From Thermodesulfobacteriota bacterium (GTDB taxonomy: Bacteria > Desulfobacterota > Dissulfuribacteria > Dissulfuribacterales > QOAL01), in NCBI GenBank assembly GCA_013154175.1, contig JAADCZ010000061.1:1-37041 (forward strand): a stretch of 37,041 nucleotides of DNA, given 5' to 3'. This document shows positions 24,068 to 30,859 of the stretch, in pieces. The notes beneath the pieces are model-generated. The model did not search any database. It saw nothing but the letters and a program-made list of their open reading frames with translations, and had not been told where the DNA came from. Within the stretch, counting starts at the first letter, position 1. The number at the start of each line of letters is the position of its first letter. Both the position numbers and the translations under genes were made by a program.

Positions 24068-25062
24068 TATTGGCCCTCCTCAGGTATAAGGACTGCAGCT
24101 CCCTTTATCCTGCCACCACGCACTGCGTCAAGGGCCTCATTTGCCTTTTTCAGGGCAAAGGCAGTGGTGCTTAGCTCAATGGGAATCTGGGAGGCCAGTT
24201 TCATGAATTCCTCTCCATCCTTTCTCGTTAGGTTGGCCACAGACTTTATCTGCCGTTCATGCCAGAGGATGGAATAGGGGAATGAGGGGATATCGGACAT
24301 GTAAATGCCAGCGCAAATTACACATCCGCCCTTGTCAATGGCCTTCAGGGCCTGGGGAATTAGGTGGCCGGCTGGTGCGAAGATAATGGCTGCATCGAGG
24401 GGTTCTGGAGGCAATGTGCTTGAGCCGCCGGCCCAGCTTGCACCAAGGCTTATGGCAAACTTCTGCTTTTCTTCATCCCCGTCCCTGGTAAAGGCAAAGA
24501 CCTCTTTGTTCTGAAAGGCAGCAACCTGGCAAATAATATGGGCAGATGCCCCAAATCCATAAAGGCCTATTCGTTTGGCATCCTTAACCATAGCGTAAGA
24601 CCTGTATCCAATAAGGCCTGCGCAAAGAAGGGGGGCTGCCTTCTCGCTGGTGTAATTTTCAGGTATGGGAAAGGCAAAGTCTTCATAGGCGGCGCAGTAT
24701 TGGGCATAACCGCCATTTAGGGTGTAACCTGTAAAAAGTGCATTTTCACAAAGGTTTTCTAGGCCCTTTTGGCAATAAGTGCAGTGGCCACACGTGCGAC
24801 CAAGCCAGGGTACCCCCACCCGTTGAGAAAGCTCAAAACGATTTGCTTTAGAGCCCTTGGCAACCACAGTTCCAACGATTTCATGGCCTGGAATTAGGGG
24901 AAGCCTTGGATGAGTAAGTTCTCCATCAACGATGTGCAGGTCTGTGCGACACACCCCGCAGGCCTCCACCTTGATGATTATCTGGCCCTCGTCTGGGGTT
25001 GGGGTCTTGATTGTCTCATATACGAGTTTTTGGCCCTGTCTATGGAGAACCATGGCCTTCAT
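24067..25062 (-). CDS. Zinc-dependent alcohol dehydrogenase
   Basis: 331 aa medium-chain dehydrogenase. Catalytic zinc ligands: Cys38 (GVCRTDLH), His60-Glu61 (PGHEIVG) and the Cys of PLLCAG. The structural zinc loop CGHCTYCQKGLENLC is complete. The Rossmann segment reads LYGFGASAHIICQVA, a variant of GxGxxG. It is closest to the AdhA-type NAD(P)-dependent alcohol/aldehyde dehydrogenases. Its start overlaps the upstream transglutaminase-like gene by 4 nt (ATGA), so it is in the same operon. The substrate is unknown. Confidence 0.9.
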   Translation of the reverse strand: MKAMVLHRQGQKLVYETIKTPTPDEGQIIIKVEACGVCRTDLHIVDGELTHPRLPLIPGHEIVGTVVAKGSKANRFELSQRVGVPWLGRTCGHCTYCQKGLENLCENALFTGYTLNGGYAQYCAAYEDFAFPIPENYTSEKAAPLLCAGLIGYRSYAMVKDAKRIGLYGFGASAHIICQVAAFQNKEVFAFTRDGDEEKQKFAISLGASWAGGSSTLPPEPLDAAIIFAPAGHLIPQALKAIDKGGCVICAGIYMSDIPSFPYSILWHERQIKSVANLTRKDGEEFMKLASQIPIELSTTAFALKKANEALDAVRGGRIKGAAVLIPEEGQ

Positions 25063-26984
25063 TTCTGCTCACCTCCTGAGTTTTGTGCAAGAGATGGATT
25101 TTCAGGGGCAATTTCCATCATTTTTATTGTTCTTGTCCTTATATCCATGAGTCGTTGCACCGCCTTTCTAAGGCGTGAATATTCCTGCCCTTTGTCGATA
25201 AGCCCCCTCTGGACCGTTACAGTGTTGGTACAAAGAACGCTTTTGGAATCTTCACTCTTGGATCTGCAGGTGCTCATCCATGAAATTGGCCCAACGGCGC
25301 CTTTGTTGGCAGGGGGCAGACCCTTTAGCTCGAGGCCCTCTGGAAGGGTCAATGAGAAACTGACCTTCTGGATTGAAGGATTCTTTATGAAAAGATCATT
25401 TTTCCTTTCAGGCAAAAGGGCGAAAAGAGACTCGAGAAGCCCTGGGATCTTCAAGGGAAAGAAGAAGGTATTTGAGTTTTTGACTTGAAAGCCCTGGACA
25501 TTGTAGCGGGCAACTGTACGAACCTTCGTGGACTGTCTCGAAAGCCCCTGTACCTTTAGCTTCTCCAGGGGATGTGCCAAGGGATGGAGGGAATGATAAA
25601 AGATGGACTGCCGCACCTTGAACTCTTCTGGTGTTAGGTCCTTGAAGCTATTTTTCAAAAATATGCCGCTCGTTCCCTTGAACTCCCCGACATAATCCAC
25701 CACAAAGGACGCTGGAGAGGACATTTTGACCACATATTCCTGCACGGTTTCCTTGGGGCTCGTATCACGTATGGTGATGAACCTTCCACTTTCGAGGTCA
25801 AGGGCCATCTGACCATCCATACCGGTGATGCCAGGCGGTGCCTCCTTCATGTCGAAGGAGTAGAATTTGTCTTTGCATTTGAGGAGGAAGGTGTTGAAAA
25901 GGCTAGGGCAATGAGAATCCTTGAGTTTTTTAAGGAAAATTCCCCCTGAGTTTGCTGCGACCACACTTGAGTCCATACCCTTTGCCTTCAAAATGTTTTT
26001 AAAGAGGACTATGGCATCCATCTGGGAGCCGTAGCCACTTTTGAGGGTTGTGATAGGGGGCCTGATGTCAAGGTTGGACTTGAAAAAGCCTATGGGGTAT
26101 ATCTCGATGGCCTTGCTAAGTTTTATGTAAAGCTCGTCTGGATCGTCAATCTGCCTTATATTTTGGGGCAAGGCTGCTAAAAGGGCCTGTGTGTCTGTGG
26201 GGGTGGCCCTAAAAAGGGTGCTGGAGAAAAGTTTGCTCACATCCTGCCATGTGCCCAGACTGGACAGGATAAGGGTGTCCGGACGATTTTGAATAGGGGG
26301 CATAAATGGTTCAGAGATGATTTTGGGCCTGTTTTTCCCTGTCCAGGTTATGGTCTTTGTGTTGCCTTTTTCCCTCTTTTGGCTCTCTATCTCATTTGTC
26401 ATCAAATGAACAGACAGGTTCATCGTGGAGGGCATGGTAACCTCCACTTTTTTAAGAAGAATTGGGTTGTCTCCAGAAAAGGTCTCCAGGGTCCAGAAAC
26501 CCAGCCTTGATTTCTTTTCCATAAGGAGTTCAACAGTGCACCCTTCCTCAACCGAAGGGAAATTCACCACCTTGAGTCTTGCGGAGGAAAAGAGGGACGC
26601 GGACTGGGTTGAAGGGTCTGTAATGTCGTGGATTTCCTTTGGGGTTACCTTTTCAGTGGAGCCATCACGGCCTATTGTCTTGGCCTCGATTATCCGCACC
26701 TGCTCGAATTGGCTGTTGTAGGAAATCTTGAAGTCTGCCCAGTTTTTTCTTCCTCTGTAGGTGTGGATTTTGGTCTTTAGATGCAGGGTGAGGGTGTAGT
26801 TGCCATCAGGGTCGACCTGGTAATTCTTTTCCACGAGGAGGATTGTGGCATCTGGCCTGGAATCTTGCTCAGGGTTTGAACGGGCCCAGGCCGTGCAGTT
26901 TTGACTAATGGCAACCGAGACTGGCAAGTAAAGAAGTATGGTTAAAAGGATTCGTATTATTCCAAAAGGGGATGGCCTTTTCAT
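25059..26984 (-). CDS. DUF3857/transglutaminase-like exported protein, catalytic Cys and His missing
   Basis: 641 aa with an N-terminal signal sequence (residues 8-35). The first 220 residues follow the DUF3857 pattern (KNYQVDPDGNYTLTLHLKTK, RIIEAKTIGRDGSTEKV), then a transglutaminase-like domain. Compared with the upstream paralogue, YGVCRDKA becomes YGSQMDAI (Cys to Gln321) and FNH becomes FNT (His to Thr365), while the Asp is kept (FDM, Asp378). It should be inactive as a transglutaminase or protease. It overlaps its paralogue by 4 nt and the dehydrogenase by 4 nt. It has no frameshift, so a structural or regulatory partner of the active copy is likely. Confidence 0.8.
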   Translation of the reverse strand: MKRPSPFGIIRILLTILLYLPVSVAISQNCTAWARSNPEQDSRPDATILLVEKNYQVDPDGNYTLTLHLKTKIHTYRGRKNWADFKISYNSQFEQVRIIEAKTIGRDGSTEKVTPKEIHDITDPSTQSASLFSSARLKVVNFPSVEEGCTVELLMEKKSRLGFWTLETFSGDNPILLKKVEVTMPSTMNLSVHLMTNEIESQKREKGNTKTITWTGKNRPKIISEPFMPPIQNRPDTLILSSLGTWQDVSKLFSSTLFRATPTDTQALLAALPQNIRQIDDPDELYIKLSKAIEIYPIGFFKSNLDIRPPITTLKSGYGSQMDAIVLFKNILKAKGMDSSVVAANSGGIFLKKLKDSHCPSLFNTFLLKCKDKFYSFDMKEAPPGITGMDGQMALDLESGRFITIRDTSPKETVQEYVVKMSSPASFVVDYVGEFKGTSGIFLKNSFKDLTPEEFKVRQSIFYHSLHPLAHPLEKLKVQGLSRQSTKVRTVARYNVQGFQVKNSNTFFFPLKIPGLLESLFALLPERKNDLFIKNPSIQKVSFSLTLPEGLELKGLPPANKGAVGPISWMSTCRSKSEDSKSVLCTNTVTVQRGLIDKGQEYSRLRKAVQRLMDIRTRTIKMMEIAPENPSLAQNSGGEQK

Positions 26985-28912
26985 TTTTCTCCTCCGCTTC
27001 TTTTTAGGAAAATGGGCTGAAAGGATTCCTGCAAGAGTTCCCCTTGGAGTTCAAGCAAAAGGTGATAGTCATCCGGGGGGACTTCAAGGGCCTTGTTGAC
27101 AAACTGCCTCTCTATTTTCAAGCTTTTCCCGCTAGCGGTAATATGTGTGTGAAAATCAAAGTATTTATTGGAAAAGTCCCTTGTTTCAGGAATGAGAAGG
27201 CTTTTTTTCTCAGAGTGTATCGTGGTCTCTTCCTTGATGACAGTCTTGATGGCATAGCCCAGTTTCAGGGGATAGCGTCTTTTGGTCATGGAGGCCCTTT
27301 GGATTATCCAGTTGTCGAGAAGACCAAGGTCTTGAGCAAGGGAAGGGGGAAAGAGCATGGCGTCTTTTTGAGGGTTTTTCATGGAAAAGGAACATGAAAA
27401 GTGAAATGGCCTGGACATGTCTCCTGGGTCTGACCATGAAAGGTTGGTTACTTCCAGACCAGGGCGTCTTTTTAGTATGAAGCGTTCGAGAAATCTCTTT
27501 TGGTGTTCCCTGGAGCGCGACATAAGGATGCTTCTAAAGGCCGTATCAATGAAGTTTCCAGTCTGCACACTGATGCTTCCCCTGAGTGTTGAATTGGTAT
27601 CGAGTTCATCCTTTATAAGCATTACGAAGTAGTTCCTGTCTGGAGGATTTACCGGGGTGAGTAACAGTTCTGAGCCTTCCTTTGTGGCTGGCAAGCAGGA
27701 GGAATCCTGTTCATAGTCAGGAAGAAACTGGGTGCTGGTTTCAGATGTTGGATCCATGTAGATCTTGGGCTGCCCCTTTTCATCCATGATGGCCGCAATG
27801 GCATGGTTGAAATATGGTACGGGAATTTCCGGATCCAGTTTGCCACCAGCCTTTATAATGACAGGGCATGCCCTAAAGCCCGCAACCCTCAGCATTGACA
27901 CAAGAAGTGCGGCCTTGTCCCGGCAGACACCATATTTCCTGCTGAATGTCAGCCCCACATCGTGTGGTTCAAATCCTGGCCTTTTTGCCTCTTCGATCAG
28001 GCCCATGTACCTGATTTTCCTTGAGACAAAAAAGAATATGGCCTTGATGATCTCTTCTTGGTCCTTTTTGCCTTGCATCAGCTCCTTTACCTTGGCGATT
28101 ATTTCAGGGGTAGGTTTTAGCTTTGGCTCTGCAAGGTTGTAGTACCATCTGGAAACCTCCCTCCACGACTTCATAGTGGAAAAAAGGAGCCTCGTTGCCA
28201 CCCTGGACAACTCGGGCATGTTGGGCTCTGGAACCATTTCTTTGATGTCTTGAATCTTCCACTGATAAGAGTTCTTGCCACCCTTTCTGTACTTGGAAAA
28301 CATGACATCAGACCCTGCCGGTCTGTCCTTTATCAGGTGATAAAGTGGCAGGTTTTCAGGCATGTCGATGGTGAGGTGTGCGGTTTTTAATGGAAAAGAG
28401 TGCTGAAGCACTGCATTTCCGAAGAATTGCTCCTCTATCATTGGCTTAAAGGCAACGGTCTTGATGCGATAATGGATGACGTCATCAACCCTTAGACCCG
28501 GAATGAAGATCTTTATTACCTTCTGGTTCGGGTCATATATGTTCATCCGGGTGGTTTGGGCAGGGTTTGTCTCCCTTGAGTTGGCCTTCCAGTCTATGTT
28601 TATTTTTGTTCCATCTGGCCGGATGATTTCAAGAAGTTCCATCTCAAAGGTGGAATAGTTCTTGTTTAAGAAGAAGCTCAGGACCTGCTGCTGCCTTTTT
28701 CCCTTTTCATCCAGGATGGATATGAAAATTTCATCCGTATCTGTGTAGGTTCCATCAGGGTTTACATCGATGTGTTCTATTTCCTTTTGCAGAATGCAGT
28801 GGGCCTTTGTGGGATGAAAGGTGGCTTTCGAGGCATTGGCAGTGACAGTTGGTAAGAAACATATAAACGGTAATAAGAGGTAAAGGAGCAAACGGGCTTT
28901 GGAAATATTCAT
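26981..28912 (-). CDS. DUF3857 and transglutaminase-like domain exported protein (active-site residues intact)
   Basis: 643 aa with signal peptide (residues 1-27). DUF3857 covers roughly 45-215 (IDVNPDGTYTDTDEIFIS, LEIIRPDGTKINID); the transglutaminase-like domain has the triad Cys330 (KYGVCRDKA), His370 (YFNHAIA) and Asp387 (YMDPTSE). The C-terminal third is a beta-rich DUF3858-like region. This architecture is common in periplasmic or outer-membrane-associated proteins of Gram-negative bacteria; peptide-bond chemistry in the envelope is inferred. It is the first gene of the operon, with AAGGAG before ATG 28912. Confidence 0.85.
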   Translation of the reverse strand: MNISKARLLLYLLLPFICFLPTVTANASKATFHPTKAHCILQKEIEHIDVNPDGTYTDTDEIFISILDEKGKRQQQVLSFFLNKNYSTFEMELLEIIRPDGTKINIDWKANSRETNPAQTTRMNIYDPNQKVIKIFIPGLRVDDVIHYRIKTVAFKPMIEEQFFGNAVLQHSFPLKTAHLTIDMPENLPLYHLIKDRPAGSDVMFSKYRKGGKNSYQWKIQDIKEMVPEPNMPELSRVATRLLFSTMKSWREVSRWYYNLAEPKLKPTPEIIAKVKELMQGKKDQEEIIKAIFFFVSRKIRYMGLIEEAKRPGFEPHDVGLTFSRKYGVCRDKAALLVSMLRVAGFRACPVIIKAGGKLDPEIPVPYFNHAIAAIMDEKGQPKIYMDPTSETSTQFLPDYEQDSSCLPATKEGSELLLTPVNPPDRNYFVMLIKDELDTNSTLRGSISVQTGNFIDTAFRSILMSRSREHQKRFLERFILKRRPGLEVTNLSWSDPGDMSRPFHFSCSFSMKNPQKDAMLFPPSLAQDLGLLDNWIIQRASMTKRRYPLKLGYAIKTVIKEETTIHSEKKSLLIPETRDFSNKYFDFHTHITASGKSLKIERQFVNKALEVPPDDYHLLLELQGELLQESFQPIFLKRSGGEK

Positions 28913-29080
28913 AAACTTCTCCTTTTAAGGAAAATGGTAAAAAAAGAGTAGTCCAAAAGGGAGCCTTGAACCACACCTTATTTTAAGGGGTTTAGGACGC
29001 AAATATTTCGGGTGAATTTTTAAGGCGGGATGAAGGTCGTCTTCATTGAAAAAAGGTCGTGTTGGTTTTATGCTTGAGTC

Positions 29081-29707
29081 ATGGATTTCATACCGGATTT
29101 TATAAGGGATTTTTTGGACTGGCTGATGATAGCTGTGTTTACACCGCTATTTTCAGCTATTGGCCATTTTTTACAGACGATAATCATATCCCCTTTGGAT
29201 GCCCTGGGAGCGCCCCTCTGGCTTCAGGTTGCCTTGGTTGCCCTGATGACAGCGGGTATCTCCATCTTCATCAGAAAACTTCTGAGGGTCGATGAAAAGG
29301 AAGCCGAATTTCAGCGTGCCTTTATGGAACGCAAGCAGGCCCAAGAACTCATAAAGGAAATAGACGACTGGAAAAAGCAGTCGGTACTATATGATGCGAG
29401 TGATCAGGAGCTCGATGAAAGGTTCAATGATTATCTTGCCCAACGTTTTGCCAGGTATGGACTCACCTACCTAATGCCCGTGTTCTTTGCTCTATTCTGG
29501 CTGGATCACATTCCTGCCGTGATGCGTCTGAAGGAAGAGACGGGTGCTGTTTTCGTCATAACCTTCCCTGGCCAGATAAAGGGCGTAAGCGGCATCTCCC
29601 TTCCCCTTCTCTTCATGACAGTGTATCTCCTGGCAATTTTTAGTTATTTCAAATTTAGGCCGAAAAGAGAAATAGAGGCCCCCACCAGCGATTTGGAAGC
29701 CAAATAA
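29081..29707 (+). CDS. Membrane protein resembling the YidC/Oxa1-superfamily DUF106 (EMC3/TMCO1-like) group
   Basis: 208 aa. Predicted layout: membrane segments at about 12-36 and 46-66, a long charged helix (70-122, KEAEFQRAFMERKQAQELIKE split over helices), then membrane segments about 127-143 and 170-192. The order of a hydrophobic helix, a cytoplasmic helical hairpin and two further helices (RYGLTYLMPVFFALFWL) is that of DUF106 proteins, best known from archaea, which belong to the Oxa1 insertase superfamily. The match is by pattern only. The start has no strong Shine-Dalgarno. It is followed by the long rex leader. Confidence 0.6.
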   Translation: MDFIPDFIRDFLDWLMIAVFTPLFSAIGHFLQTIIISPLDALGAPLWLQVALVALMTAGISIFIRKLLRVDEKEAEFQRAFMERKQAQELIKEIDDWKKQSVLYDASDQELDERFNDYLAQRFARYGLTYLMPVFFALFWLDHIPAVMRLKEETGAVFVITFPGQIKGVSGISLPLLFMTVYLLAIFSYFKFRPKREIEAPTSDLEAK

Positions 29708-29734
29708 GCCTTTGGTTAAATTTATGTTGCAATA

Positions 29735-29754
29735 GTGCAATATTTTTGTTGCAC
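29735..29754. promoter_or_regulatory. Palindrome GTGCAA-N8-TTGCAC (copy 1, upstream of rex)
   Basis: GTGCAA (29735-29740) and TTGCAC (29749-29754) form a perfect 6-bp inverted repeat around 8 nt. A third half-site, TTGCA at 29728-29732, forms an overlapping TTGCA-N4-TGCAA palindrome. There is no T-tract after it, so it does not look like a terminator for the preceding gene. Confidence 0.55.
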
Positions 29755-29914
29755 CTCCACTTAAAGAAAAAAAATACAAATTCTCTTCTTTGTCTTTTAT
29801 ATCACAACTTAGTTAATTCTCTGAAATCACAAGTGAATTAGTTTGGGCGCTTATAGTAAGCGGTTTATCCAAAAGCGTCAAAAAAACGTGAAAAAAACCG
29901 CAATCGGGCCTTTT

Positions 29915-29934
29915 CTGCAACCTTTTTGTTGCGA
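29915..29934. promoter_or_regulatory. Palindrome CTGCAA-N8-TTGCGA (copy 2, abutting rex promoter)
   Basis: Core GCAAC-N6-GTTGC is perfect, with the same 20-bp architecture as the other two copies. It ends 3 nt before the predicted rex -35 box (29938), so a bound protein would contact RNA polymerase. Confidence 0.5.
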
Positions 29935-29937
29935 TTT

Positions 29938-29965
29938 TTGACTCTTTAGCATGTGAAAAAATAAT
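29938..29965 (+). promoter_or_regulatory. rex: Predicted rex promoter
   Basis: TTGACT (29938-29943), 16-nt spacer, AATAAT (29960-29965). This predicts a leader of about 95 nt that contains the ATTGCAGATATTT direct repeats. Confidence 0.5.
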
Positions 29966-29997
29966 GTTAAAGTGAGTGAAAAATGTAACAATGTGAA

Positions 29998-30040
29998 ATT
30001 GCAGATATTTTTTCAGGGGGCATATTTATTGCAGATATTT
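29998..30040 (+). repeat. Direct repeat ATTGCAGATATTT in the rex leader
   Basis: Two identical 13-bp copies at 29998-30010 and 30028-30040, 30 bp apart start to start, which is about three helical turns. They lie downstream of the predicted transcription start and just before the rex ribosome site. Confidence 0.7.
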
Positions 30041-30069
30041 GTGGCAATCAAATTAAAGTGGAGGTAAAG

Positions 30070-30813
30070 ATGAGAAAAGAAAAAATCCCGGCCGCTACTA
30101 TAATCCGGTTATCGGTTTATCAGCGGTACCTCAAGAGGTTATTGGCCAAAGGTGTGAAGGTTGTGTCGTCTAGCGAACTTGCATACGAGGCAAATGTAAA
30201 TCCTGCCCAGCTGAGAAAAGATTTGTCCTATTTTGGTAGATTTGGAGTAAGAGGGGTAGGCTACGACGTAGCCTCTTTATTAAATACAATTTCTGGTATA
30301 TTGGGTCTGTTGGATGAATGGAGAGTGGTACTCGTTGGGGCCGGCCCAATTGGTCAGGCACTGTTGAGGCATCCCCAGTTTTCGAGACAAGGCTATGTAT
30401 TTGAGGCGGTATTCGACTTTGATCCTACTCATATCGGTCGTGAGCTAGAGGGCGGTTTGGTAGTTCAAGACCTCAGGAATCTTCCTCGCGTGATTCAGGA
30501 AAAGGATATCCAGCTGGCTGTTCTGGCGGTTCCCTCTGAAAAGGCCCAGGAGATTGCGGACTTGCTCGTTGATTGCGGAATCAAGGGAATTCTCAATTTC
30601 TGTACCACTAGGATTAGGGTGCCTAGGGGCGTGAGTGTCCAATATGTTGATTTTACAATACTTTTGGACACGCTGACCTACAAGATTTCCCAAAGCAACA
30701 CGGAAGGTATGGACGAGCATGTTAAGGCAGGCAAGCCAAAATGGGCGCGCGAGCACAGCTGGCCCGTCGTGCAGTCCAATGTTCAAAAGCAGGGTGTTAC
30801 TTTAACAAGTTAG
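30070..30813 (+). CDS. rex: Redox-sensing transcriptional repressor Rex
   Basis: 247 aa. ATG 30070 is preferred because GGAGG lies 5 nt upstream; GTG 30058 would add four residues. N-terminal winged helix (PAATIIRLSVYQRYLKRLL, VNPAQLRKDLSYFG), Rossmann NAD(H)-binding motif VLVGAGPIGQALL, and conserved FDFDPTHIG and LNFCTTRIRVP segments. Family role: it senses the NADH/NAD+ ratio and represses fermentation, respiration and sulfate-reduction genes. Length is slightly above the usual 210-220 aa because of a C-terminal tail of about 30 residues. A palindrome touches its stop codon and the TauE/SafE gene follows after 46 nt. Confidence 0.95.
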   Translation: MRKEKIPAATIIRLSVYQRYLKRLLAKGVKVVSSSELAYEANVNPAQLRKDLSYFGRFGVRGVGYDVASLLNTISGILGLLDEWRVVLVGAGPIGQALLRHPQFSRQGYVFEAVFDFDPTHIGRELEGGLVVQDLRNLPRVIQEKDIQLAVLAVPSEKAQEIADLLVDCGIKGILNFCTTRIRVPRGVSVQYVDFTILLDTLTYKISQSNTEGMDEHVKAGKPKWAREHSWPVVQSNVQKQGVTLTS

Positions 30814-30832
30814 TGCAACAAAAAAGTTGCAC
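30813..30832. promoter_or_regulatory. Palindrome GTGCAA-N8-TTGCAC (copy 3, between rex and the transporter)
   Basis: GTGCAAC (30813-30819) and GTTGCAC (30826-30832) form a perfect 7-bp inverted repeat around AAAAAA, starting on the last base of the rex stop codon and ending 27 nt before the transporter ATG. Same arm sequence and same spacing as copy 1. It lacks a T-tract on the plus strand, so it is not a standard terminator. Confidence 0.6.
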
Positions 30833-30859
30833 AAAAATCTACAGAGAGAGGAGAGCGTT

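Noticed and set aside
30813-30832. Rho-independent terminator after rex
   Set aside because: The stem is good but the loop is poly-A and no T-run follows on the plus strand; the same palindrome also occurs upstream of rex.
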